Positions 1 through 6,887 of a stretch of 7,879 bases of DNA are shown one piece after another. Source of the DNA: Eubacterium sp. (GTDB taxonomy: Bacteria > Bacillota > Clostridia > Lachnospirales > Lachnospiraceae). Where the stretch lies: assembly GCA_021442545.1 (NCBI GenBank), contig JABUSX010000257.1, positions 1 through 7,879 on the forward strand, read 5' to 3'. A program made the position numbers and the translations under genes. The stretch's first letter is position 1. Each line of letters begins with the position of its first letter. Under the pieces are notes generated by a model. That model did no database searches and was not told the DNA's origin. It saw only the letters and a program-made list of their open reading frames with translations.

Positions 1-294
1 GTGTATGAGGTGACTGTCTGGGGTGATATGTACTGGCAGCAGAACGCCGAAACACATGCTTATCAGTTTATCAGCCGCATTGACGGTGGATACCCGAAAG
101 CAACCAGGATGACGATCGAAGGAAAAGAATACATTTTTGATCAGGATGGATTTGCTGTTCTGGACACCGGTGCATATCTGGATCTGCAGACCGGCGAAGC
201 GGTCGTGATCGTATCAACCGGAGATGACACCTCTGAAGCTTCCCCGGACGTGCAGCAGACCGAAGAAACAAAGGACGCCGGAAAGGCAGAATAA
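1..294 (+). CDS. Unrecognised protein, probably 5'-truncated by the window edge
   Basis: An open frame runs from the first base to a TAA at 292-294 (97 codons). The first codon is GTG, but no upstream sequence is visible, so whether it is a real start or an internal valine cannot be decided. The next in-frame ATG, at 28, has no convincing Shine-Dalgarno site, which favours a truncated gene. I do not recognise the family. The first 70 residues are rich in aromatics and glycine (W8, Y12, W13, then a Y-I-F-D-Q-D-G-F pattern near residues 44-51), loosely like the Gram-positive cell-wall-binding repeat Y-x-F-D-x-x-G. The last 25 or so residues are rich in Thr, Asp and Glu, look disordered and contain no membrane segment. 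It ends 82 bases before plsX on the same strand. It is not ribosomal protein L32 (rpmF), the common plsX neighbour. A surface or secreted protein tail is possible but is only inference. Confidence 0.5.
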   Translation: MYEVTVWGDMYWQQNAETHAYQFISRIDGGYPKATRMTIEGKEYIFDQDGFAVLDTGAYLDLQTGEAVVIVSTGDDTSEASPDVQQTEETKDAGKAE

Positions 295-376
295 CCGGAA
301 ACGCAGGGATAATTTCAGAAATTCCGGTAATTTCCGGAGTGAATTGATTTGTTATACAGAACAGCGAGGAAAATAC
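295..376 (+). promoter_or_regulatory. plsX upstream spacer with small inverted repeats
   Basis: This 82-base spacer contains the palindrome AATTTCAGAAATT at 311-323. It also has a 7-base inverted pair, CCGGAAA at 295-301 and TTTCCGG at 331-337, and a second TTCCGG at 322-327. There is no T-tract, so this is not an intrinsic terminator. A TTATAC at 352-357 could be a -10 element, but no good -35 lies 16-18 bases upstream. The plsX ribosome binding site is GAGGA at 366-370. The palindrome could be an operator for a fatty-acid regulator, but it does not match a regulator site that I can name, so the role is open. Confidence 0.25.
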
Positions 377-1393
377 ATGCCTGATAAAGTAAGGATTGTT
401 GTTGATGCCATGGGCGGGGATTATGCTCCGGCTGAACCCGTCAGAGGTGCGATAGAAGCACTTCAGAAAAGCGATCGGATCGAAGTGATCTTTACAGGTG
501 AGGAAGAGAGGATCCGCCAGGTGCTGGCGGATCTCTCTTATCCGAAAGACAGAGTTCGGATCGTTCCGGCCACACAGATCATCGAGACGGCAGAACCGCC
601 TGTAAAGGCGATACAGTCTAAGAAAGATTCTTCTCTGGTGAAGGGTCTGCAGCTGGTGCATAAAGGGGAAGCGGATGCCTTTGTTTCCTCAGGAAGCACG
701 GGAGCCGTGCTTGTAGGAGGACAGGCGATCGTTAAGAAGATCCGCGGTGTCATGCGCGCGCCTCTTGCTCCGCTGATTCCCACAAATAAGGGTGCATCTC
801 TTCTGATCGACTGCGGGGCCAGCGTGGATGCACGTGCAGCTCATCTGGTGCAGTTTGCCGTTATCGGATCCATTTACATGAAAGAGGTTCAGGGAATTCG
901 GAATCCCCGCGTTGGTCTGGTTAATATCGGTGCCGAGGAGGAAAAAGGAAACGCGCTTTGCAAAGAAGCTTTTCCGCTTCTGCAGGCCTGCAGGGAGATC
1001 AACTTTGTCGGAAACGTGGAAGCCCGCGATATACCGAAGGGAGCGGCAGATGTGTACGTTACCGAAGCCTTTGTCGGAAATGTGATCCTGAAGCTGTACG
1101 AAGGGGTCGGAAGCGTTCTTCTTTCCACGGTTAAACAGGCTATCATGAGTTCTCCGAAATCGAAGATCGGAGGATTGCTCATCAAATCAGAACTGAAAAA
1201 AGCTCTTGCGGATTTTGATCCGCACGCCCATGGAGGTGCCCCGCTTCTTGGTCTGCGCGGACTGGTTGTAAAAACACACGGAAGCTCCAGAGCTCTGGAG
1301 TTCTGTAATACACTCCTTGAATGTGTACAGTTTCACGATCAGGATGTGAACGGAAAGATTCAGGCGTACCTGTCAAAAACAGAGGAATCCTGA
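377..1393 (+). CDS. plsX: Phosphate acyltransferase PlsX
   Basis: PlsX converts acyl-ACP and inorganic phosphate to acyl-phosphate, which PlsY uses to acylate glycerol-3-phosphate in phospholipid synthesis. It is a peripheral membrane enzyme. The product is 338 residues, a normal family length. Family motifs are visible in order: D-A-M-G-G-D at residues 10-15, S-S-G-S-T-G-A at 104-110, an N-I-G-A-E-E-E-K-G block, the V-G-N-V-I-L-K segment, and the C-terminal H-G-G-A-P-L-L-G followed by H-G-S-S. The ATG at 377 is chosen because GAGGA (366-370) sits six bases before it and family homology begins at once. The frame stays open upstream to 224, but that part looks unlike PlsX. It is followed by a strong terminator, so it probably ends its transcription unit. 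The usual partner acpP is not adjacent. Confidence 0.97.
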   Translation: MPDKVRIVVDAMGGDYAPAEPVRGAIEALQKSDRIEVIFTGEEERIRQVLADLSYPKDRVRIVPATQIIETAEPPVKAIQSKKDSSLVKGLQLVHKGEADAFVSSGSTGAVLVGGQAIVKKIRGVMRAPLAPLIPTNKGASLLIDCGASVDARAAHLVQFAVIGSIYMKEVQGIRNPRVGLVNIGAEEEKGNALCKEAFPLLQACREINFVGNVEARDIPKGAADVYVTEAFVGNVILKLYEGVGSVLLSTVKQAIMSSPKSKIGGLLIKSELKKALADFDPHAHGGAPLLGLRGLVVKTHGSSRALEFCNTLLECVQFHDQDVNGKIQAYLSKTEES

Positions 1394-1454
1394 TTTTCAT
1401 TGTGACGCAGCAGTATAAATACTCTGGCCGGAATTCAGATCAGAATGCAGGAAG

Positions 1455-1495
1455 GAGTGGTTTTACGATCCGGTAAAACCACTCTTTTCTTGTTT
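1455..1495 (+). terminator. Strong Rho-independent terminator after plsX
   Basis: A perfect 12-bp stem, GAGTGGTTTTAC (1455-1466) against GTAAAACCACTC (1473-1484), closes a six-base loop. It is followed directly by TTTTCTTGTTTT (1485-1496). The T-tract is on the + strand side only, so the terminator serves rightward transcription, that is plsX or a short transcript from just after it. It separates plsX from the rnc-smc-ftsY genes. Confidence 0.92.
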
Positions 1496-1518
1496 TCGGG
1501 AAACATATAGGATAAAAT
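1490..1518 (+). promoter_or_regulatory. Candidate sigma-A promoter for rnc operon
   Basis: TTGTTT at 1490-1495 and TAAAAT at 1513-1518 are separated by 17 bases. The -10 matches TATAAT at five of six positions; the -35 matches TTGACA only in its TTG. The expected start of transcription is near 1525, giving an rnc leader of about 130 bases. A promoter is needed here because a strong terminator lies just upstream, but this exact placement is a guess and overlaps the terminator T-tract. Confidence 0.35.
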
Positions 1519-1540
1519 ACTAAAGTTAAGCATAAAGAAG

Positions 1541-1627
1541 CCTTATATGTTTCAGAGAATGATTCGTCCTGTAGTCAGGAAAAACGAGGTGTCGTATTCT
1601 GTTTCGGGAAAAGAGTCAGATATACGG
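1541..1627 (+). promoter_or_regulatory. Foldable rnc leader, candidate RNase III target
   Basis: Four nested complementary segments are visible: 1541-1548 with 1620-1627 (seven of eight bases pair), 1556-1560 with 1596-1600, 1564-1567 with 1584-1587, and 1568-1571 with 1576-1579, closing a TAGT loop. Together they could form one long, interrupted hairpin upstream of the rnc start at 1657. In E. coli and Streptomyces, rnc mRNA is cleaved by its own product in a leader or early hairpin, so an autoregulatory role is plausible here. This was paired by eye without an energy calculation, and the inner helices are short. Confidence 0.25.
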
Positions 1628-1644
1628 CAATGAAGAAGCAGAAC

Positions 1645-1648
1645 AGGA
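1645..1648 (+). promoter_or_regulatory. Ribosome binding site deciding rnc start
   Basis: AGGA lies eight bases before the ATG at 1657. The earlier in-frame ATG at 1630 has only a GAG about 14 bases upstream, which is too far. This favours 1657. Confidence 0.6.
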
Positions 1649-1656
1649 TCGAAAGA

Positions 1657-2343
1657 ATGAAAGAAGACAAGATCCGTATTATTGAAAAGAAGATCGGCTA
1701 TACGTTCCGGGATCGAATACTTCCTGAAAAAGCATTTCGTCACAGCTCGTATGTGCATGAAAACGGGATGACACATCTGGATTGCTATGAACGTCTGGAG
1801 TTTCTCGGAGATGCAGTTCTTGAACTTTGTGCAAGCCGTTACCTGTATCAGAATTTTCCGGAGGAGCCGGAGGGATCTCTGACTCGCAGGCGTGCCGCAC
1901 TTGTCTGTGAACCTGCGCTTGCCGAAAAGGCAGCTGATCTGGGGCTTGGAGAATGTCTGGAACTCGGAAAGGGAGAAATAAAATCCTCCGGTCATAAGAA
2001 GCCGTCGATTCTCTGTGACGTAATTGAAGCATTGATCGGTGCCGTTTACCTGGACGGAGGTTTAAAAGCAGCAGAAAACTTTGTGTTTCGGTATGTTCTG
2101 TCAGATCCGGCTGAAGAGGCCGTATTTAAAGATCATAAGACACTTCTTCAGGAAAGGCTGCAGATGGGAGGCAGTCTGCAGCGTGTGGAATATAGAACGA
2201 AGGCCGTTTCCGATGCGGAACCGGATGAGGCCTTTTTTTCGGAAGCCTGGTTTGACGGAAAAAAACTGGGGCAGGGAACGGGGCGTTCCAAAAAAAATGC
2301 GGAGCAGCAGGCTGCCGGAGAAGCTTTGAAAAGATTACATTAA
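1657..2343 (+). CDS. rnc: Ribonuclease III
   Basis: RNase III cuts double-stranded RNA and matures rRNA precursors and some mRNAs. From the start at 1657 the product has 228 residues, close to the usual 220-250. The catalytic domain carries the signature E-R-L-E-F-L-G-D-A-V-L at residues 45-55. By alignment to the E. coli enzyme, the metal-binding acidic residues are E45, E48, D52, D121 and E124, all present. A double-stranded-RNA-binding domain spans about residues 159-228, ending with the K-K-N-A-E-Q-Q-A-A helix. The start is uncertain: ATG 1630 would add nine residues (237 total) but lacks a well-spaced Shine-Dalgarno site. smc follows after 28 bases and is probably cotranscribed. The dsRBD coding part contains T7, A7 and A8 runs, but the frame is intact. 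C120 sits where the family often has a small residue, with no expected effect. Confidence 0.96.
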   Translation: MKEDKIRIIEKKIGYTFRDRILPEKAFRHSSYVHENGMTHLDCYERLEFLGDAVLELCASRYLYQNFPEEPEGSLTRRRAALVCEPALAEKAADLGLGECLELGKGEIKSSGHKKPSILCDVIEALIGAVYLDGGLKAAENFVFRYVLSDPAEEAVFKDHKTLLQERLQMGGSLQRVEYRTKAVSDAEPDEAFFSEAWFDGKKLGQGTGRSKKNAEQQAAGEALKRLH

Positions 2344-2371
2344 TACCAGAGAGATCGAAAAGAGCACGGGC

Positions 2372-5300
2372 ATGTATCTGAAAAGAATTGATATGCAGGG
2401 ATTCAAATCCTTTGCGGGTAAAACAAAACTGGAGTTTCATGACGGAATCACCGGTATCGTCGGGCCGAACGGAAGCGGAAAAAGCAATGTTGCCGATGCA
2501 GTCCGCTGGGTTCTCGGCGAACAAAGCGCCAGGCAGCTGCGCGGCGGAAATATGCAGGATGTCATCTTCGCGGGAACGGAAAACCGCAGACCGCTGGGAT
2601 ATGCTTCGGTTGCCATCACGCTTGACAACAGTGATCGTCAGCTCAAGGTTGATGCGGAAGAACTGACCGTTGCACGCCGTCTGTATCGTTCCGGAGAAAG
2701 TGAATACCTTTTGAACGGGCGGAACTGCCGTCTGAAGGATATACAGGAACTTTTTTACGATACAGGTATCGGAAAAGAAGGCTATTCCATTATCGGACAA
2801 GGGCAGATCGATAAGATCCTTTCCGGAAAACCGGAAGACCGAAGAGAGCTTTTTGATGAAGCGGCGGGAATCGTCAAATTCAAAAGGAGAAAGACGGCTG
2901 CTCTCAAAAAGCTTGAGCACGAAGAAGGAAATCTGGTTCGTGTAACAGATATCCTGAATGAAATCACTTCTCATCTTGGACCGCTGGAGTCACAGGCACA
3001 GAAGGCAGAGACCTATCTGACAAAACGGGACGAAATGCGTCAGAAGGATATTCAGCTGTATCTGGCGGAATCCGGTTTTATACGGGAACAGCAGGAGAAG
3101 CTGGCAGAAAGCACCGGCATCACGGAAGAGCAGTTTCGTGAGACTTCGGAGGTGCTTTCAAAAACACGGCTGGAATACGATCAGGTTGAGGGAGAACTGG
3201 ATACACTCGATACAAAGATCGGAAAAAACCGGGAAGATCTTCAGAAAGCTGCCCTGCTGAAACAGGAATACGAAGGAAGCGTAAACCTTCTGGAAGAGCA
3301 GATTCATGCGTCGGAAACCAATGCGGCTTTGTTTGATTCCAGAATGGAACAGATTCTGCAGGAGACGGATAGATGGAAACTGACAAAGGAAGAACAGATT
3401 ACGGAACGGAACGCACTCCGGAAGGCAGGTGAAGAAGCCGAGACAAAGAAAGCGGCAGCAGAGGATGCGGTTCAGAGGATTCGAAAACAAATATCGGAAA
3501 AGACAGAATCGGCTGAACAAGGTCGTGAGGATACAATCAAACTCCTGAATAAACGAACAGACCTGCGGGAACAGATAAGGCATTATGAGACGCTGACAGA
3601 ACAGGCAGAGCTTCGGAAATCGGAGCTTTCTGCAAGGCTTCTGACGCTTCAGAGGGAAAAAGAAGACAGAGAAAACGAAGAACAGTCGCTGGCGGATGCA
3701 CTTTCTGCTGCGGAAAAGAAGGCTGCCGAAAAACAGGAAGCAATCGAAGAAAATACGAGAACGATTGAATTACTGCGTGAACGGATCAATCGGAACGAAG
3801 AACGGCTGGAGGAAACGAGAACCGCATTTCACAGGGATTCATCTCAGCTGGAGTCTTTGCGGAATATCGCTGAGCGCTATGAAGGGTACGGCAACAGCGT
3901 TAAGAAGGTAATGGAACAGAAACACTCTCAAACCGGCATTCTGGGAGTTGTTGCTGACCTGTTTAAGACGGATAAAAAATATGAAACTGCGATAGAAACG
4001 GCGCTGGGCGGTTCATTGCAGCATGTCGTGACGGACAATGAAACAACGGCAAAATATCTGATCGAATATCTGAAGAGAGGACGCTTCGGGCGCGTGACCT
4101 TCCTGCCTCTTAATGCAGTCCGCCCGGACGGGCACGCTCTGTCCGGTTCGCTTCTGGAAGAAAAGGGTGTTCTCGGGAAAGCAGAAGATTTGGTGCATAC
4201 AGAGGAACGTTTTAAGCCGGTTGCGATCCGGCTGCTTGCCGGAACACTCGTTGTGGACAACGTCGATCATGCCATTTCCATAAGCCGGAAATATAATCGT
4301 TCCGTGCGTATTGTTACCCTGGATGGTGAACTTTTGAATAAAGGCGGTGCCATGACAGGCGGTTCCTATAAATACAACAGCAGCCTTCTGGGAAGAAAAA
4401 GGCAGCTTAAGGAACTGGAAGAGAGTGTCAGGAAACTGCAGCGGGATATCGGCTCGATCCAGAGTGAACTCAATGCGGACAAAGAAAAAAGAGGCATTCT
4501 CCGGGAAGAGGGATCGGCTCTTTCCGATGAACTTCAGGAACTTCTGCTCGAGCAGAATACGGCCAGACTCAATATGGAAGCAGGTGCGGAAAAAACGGCT
4601 TCCATCCGTGAGGAATGCGGCCGCCTGAGAGATGAAAATCTTCGGATCGATGCTCAGGTCGATGAAACCGGAGAAACACTTTCACTGATCCGTGAGGAGC
4701 TGCAGCATTCGGAAGAAAGGGAAGAAGAACTTGCCCGTGTAATCCGGGAACAGGGTGAAGAGACGGAAAAACTGCAGAAGAAAGAAGAAGAGGCTGTTTT
4801 GCGGCAGGATGAAGCAAGACTGTCCTGTTCCGGAATTCTGCAGCAGCTTGCTTTCGTCGAGGAACGGATGAAAGATGCCGAAGCAGAGATCCTCAGACTC
4901 GAAAATGAAAAAACGGATCTGGAAAACAGCGTGAAGTCGGAAAGTGGTTCCATCGAGGAAAAACGATCGGAGATCGAGAGTACGCGTCTGAAGATAGCCG
5001 GTCTGGAAAAAACCATAGAGGCCGGAGAACAGGAAACGGAAGCTCTTCTCAGGGAAAAAGAGGAGCTGAATCAGACACATCGGGTCTTTTTTGAAAAAAG
5101 AGATGCTCTGATGGAACAGAAAAGCCGTCTGGAACAGGAACTTTTCCGGCTGAAAACGCAGGAAGAAAAACTTTCCGAATCCATGGAGCAGCAGCGGCTT
5201 TATCTGGAAGAAGAATATCAGCTTACGCCGGAACAGGCCGGTCATTATTCCTTTACAGAAACACCTTCCAGATCGAAACTGAAAAAAGAGATCGGAGCTT

Positions 5301-5932
5301 TGAAAGCCGAGATCCGCGCTCTGGGAAGTGTTAATGTCAATGCGATAGAAGAGTATCGTGAGCTGAAGGAGCGCCACGAACTGATGAGCACCCAGCATAA
5401 AGATATTGTGGAGGCTTCAGAGAAGCTGCATGGCATCATCAGGGAGCTGGATGCTTCCATGCGAAGGCAGTTCCGTGAAAAGTTCACCCTGATTCAGAAG
5501 GAGTTTGATAAGGTTTTCCGGGAACTTTTCGGCGGCGGAAAAGGCACGCTGGAGCTCATGGAAGATGAGAATATTCTGGAAGCCGGCATTCAGATCATAT
5601 CGCAGCCCCCGGGCAAGAAGCTTCAGAATATGATGCAGCTTTCGGGAGGAGAAAAGGCTTTGACGGCGATCGCCCTGCTCTTTGCGATTCAGGATCTGAA
5701 ACCGTCGCCCTTCTGTCTTCTGGATGAGATCGAAGCGGCACTGGATGACAGTAATGTCGGACGTTTTTCGACCTATCTGCATAAGCTGACAAAGAACACA
5801 CAGTTCATCATTATCACGCACCGAAGAGGAACGATGGCGTCTGCGGACCGCCTCTATGGCATCACCATGCAGGAAAAAGGAATTTCCGCCATGGTTTCTG
5901 TGGATCTGATCGAGTCTCAGCTGGATGCATAA
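2372..5932 (+). CDS. smc: Chromosome segregation ATPase SMC
   Basis: SMC is the core ATPase of the bacterial condensin that acts with ScpA and ScpB to organise and separate sister chromosomes. The 1186-residue product has the full family layout. The N-terminal head has Walker A G-P-N-G-S-G-K-S at residues 31-38. A first long Glu/Lys/Gln-rich coiled coil runs about 165-510. The hinge runs from about 522 and closes with G-G-A-M-T-G-G at 658-664. The second coiled coil runs to about 1000. The C-terminal head has the ABC signature L-S-G-G-E-K at 1090-1095 and Walker B ending in D1118-E1119. Nothing is missing and no frameshift is seen. The ATG at 2372 has AAAGAG seven bases upstream and gives the typical M-Y-L-K-R-I start. 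It lies 28 bases after rnc and 19 before ftsY. scpA and scpB are not in the window. Confidence 0.98.
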   Translation: MYLKRIDMQGFKSFAGKTKLEFHDGITGIVGPNGSGKSNVADAVRWVLGEQSARQLRGGNMQDVIFAGTENRRPLGYASVAITLDNSDRQLKVDAEELTVARRLYRSGESEYLLNGRNCRLKDIQELFYDTGIGKEGYSIIGQGQIDKILSGKPEDRRELFDEAAGIVKFKRRKTAALKKLEHEEGNLVRVTDILNEITSHLGPLESQAQKAETYLTKRDEMRQKDIQLYLAESGFIREQQEKLAESTGITEEQFRETSEVLSKTRLEYDQVEGELDTLDTKIGKNREDLQKAALLKQEYEGSVNLLEEQIHASETNAALFDSRMEQILQETDRWKLTKEEQITERNALRKAGEEAETKKAAAEDAVQRIRKQISEKTESAEQGREDTIKLLNKRTDLREQIRHYETLTEQAELRKSELSARLLTLQREKEDRENEEQSLADALSAAEKKAAEKQEAIEENTRTIELLRERINRNEERLEETRTAFHRDSSQLESLRNIAERYEGYGNSVKKVMEQKHSQTGILGVVADLFKTDKKYETAIETALGGSLQHVVTDNETTAKYLIEYLKRGRFGRVTFLPLNAVRPDGHALSGSLLEEKGVLGKAEDLVHTEERFKPVAIRLLAGTLVVDNVDHAISISRKYNRSVRIVTLDGELLNKGGAMTGGSYKYNSSLLGRKRQLKELEESVRKLQRDIGSIQSELNADKEKRGILREEGSALSDELQELLLEQNTARLNMEAGAEKTASIREECGRLRDENLRIDAQVDETGETLSLIREELQHSEEREEELARVIREQGEETEKLQKKEEEAVLRQDEARLSCSGILQQLAFVEERMKDAEAEILRLENEKTDLENSVKSESGSIEEKRSEIESTRLKIAGLEKTIEAGEQETEALLREKEELNQTHRVFFEKRDALMEQKSRLEQELFRLKTQEEKLSESMEQQRLYLEEEYQLTPEQAGHYSFTETPSRSKLKKEIGALKAEIRALGSVNVNAIEEYRELKERHELMSTQHKDIVEASEKLHGIIRELDASMRRQFREKFTLIQKEFDKVFRELFGGGKGTLELMEDENILEAGIQIISQPPGKKLQNMMQLSGGEKALTAIALLFAIQDLKPSPFCLLDEIEAALDDSNVGRFSTYLHKLTKNTQFIIITHRRGTMASADRLYGITMQEKGISAMVSVDLIESQLDA

Positions 5933-5951
5933 ATAAAGAGAGGAATAAACC

Positions 5952-6887
5952 ATGGCAGAAGCATATAATTCAGAAAAAAAGCGCGGTTTTTTCGGACGGC
6001 TGTTTGCCGGATTAAAAAAATCCAGAAACAAACTTCAGGAAAACCTGGATGAAGCCTTTGGCTGCGACAAGATCGATGAGGAATTTTATGAATGCCTGGA
6101 AGAAGCACTTGTTGCAAGTGATATGGGTATCGAAACGACCGAAACGATCATATCGAATCTGCAGGAACTGCTGGATGATCTGGAACTGACCAAACCGGCC
6201 GAATGCAAGCGGTACATGTGTGACTGCATTAAAAATCAGATGAAAACAAACGAGGCGGATTATGCTTTCGAAAAAACAAAATCCGTTGTTCTGATCGTCG
6301 GTGTGAACGGGGTCGGAAAGACAACAACGATCGGAAAACTTGCTTCAAAATATCGGCAGACCGGAAAAAGTGTTGTGATCGCAGCGGCCGATACCTTCCG
6401 TGCTGCGGCTCAGGAACAGCTGGCTGTCTGGGCACAGCGTGCGGGTGCGGAACTTGTGTCGGGGCAGGAGGGAGCGGATCCTTCCTCCGTCGTCTTTGAT
6501 GCAATCCGTGCCGTAAAATCCAGAAATGCCGATATTCTTCTGATCGATACAGCGGGACGTCTTCACAATAAGAAAAATCTGATGAATGAGCTTGGAAAGA
6601 TCTACAGGACGATAAAGCGTGAGTATCCCGAGGCTTACCTTGAAACCCTCCTTGTTCTTGACGGAACAACCGGGCAGAACGCGCTCTTCCAGGCCAGAAG
6701 CTTTTCCGAGGCTGCAGACGTTACGGGACTTGTGATCACCAAACTGGACGGAACTTCAAAGGGCGGTATTGCCGTGGCCGTTCAGTCAGAACTGAAAATT
6801 CCGGTAAAATATATCGGAGTCGGTGAACAGATCGAGGATCTGCAGAAGTTCAATCCCGAAGCCTACGTGGAGGCTCTTTTCGGATGA
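5952..6887 (+). CDS. ftsY: Signal recognition particle receptor FtsY
   Basis: FtsY is the SRP receptor GTPase. It docks Ffh-bound ribosomes at the membrane so that nascent membrane proteins reach the Sec translocon. The 311-residue product has a short charged N-terminal segment with the F-F-G-R-L motif (residues 13-17), an amphipathic membrane-targeting start typical of forms lacking the long acidic A domain of E. coli. The N domain helical bundle follows, then the GTPase G domain: P-loop G-V-N-G-V-G-K-T at 117-124, D-T-F-R-A-A-A, D-T-A-G-R at 199-203, T-K-L-D at 263-266, and the closing F-N-P-E-A-Y segment. A strong Shine-Dalgarno site, GAGAGGA (5938-5944), sits seven bases before the ATG. 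ffh is not in the window. The stop codon overlaps the queH start. Two A7 runs in the first 23 codons form slippery-looking heptamers. Confidence 0.98.
   Translation: MAEAYNSEKKRGFFGRLFAGLKKSRNKLQENLDEAFGCDKIDEEFYECLEEALVASDMGIETTETIISNLQELLDDLELTKPAECKRYMCDCIKNQMKTNEADYAFEKTKSVVLIVGVNGVGKTTTIGKLASKYRQTGKSVVIAAADTFRAAAQEQLAVWAQRAGAELVSGQEGADPSSVVFDAIRAVKSRNADILLIDTAGRLHNKKNLMNELGKIYRTIKREYPEAYLETLLVLDGTTGQNALFQARSFSEAADVTGLVITKLDGTSKGGIAVAVQSELKIPVKYIGVGEQIEDLQKFNPEAYVEALFG
6869..6873 (+). promoter_or_regulatory. queH ribosome binding site inside ftsY
   Basis: GGAGG lies within the last ftsY codons, ten bases before the ATG at 6884. It supports that start for queH and suggests that ribosomes finishing ftsY can re-initiate on queH. 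Confidence 0.65.

Noticed and set aside
224..376. Upstream extension of the plsX frame from 224.
   Set aside because: It would overlap the preceding gene and add about 50 Arg-rich residues unlike any PlsX. The ATG at 377 has a proper ribosome binding site and family homology.
1391..1423. TGATTT (1391-1396), 17 bases, TATAAA (1414-1419): possible promoter giving a short RNA of about 65 bases ending at the terminator; AGTAT/ATACT inverted pair around it.
   Set aside because: The -35 match is poor, it begins on the plsX stop codon, and the terminator is fully explained as the end of the plsX transcript.
2126..2974. Long minus-strand open frame of 282 codons across rnc and smc.
   Set aside because: It is antisense to two clear conserved genes. 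Its composition (rich in Phe, Ser, Arg, Pro) is that of a reverse-strand shadow, and I recognise no domain in it.
4682..5398. Minus-strand open frame of 238 codons within the smc coiled coil.
   Set aside because: Shadow of a Glu/Lys-rich coding region, whose complement reads as Phe/Leu/Ser codons. It lies wholly inside smc and has no family resemblance.
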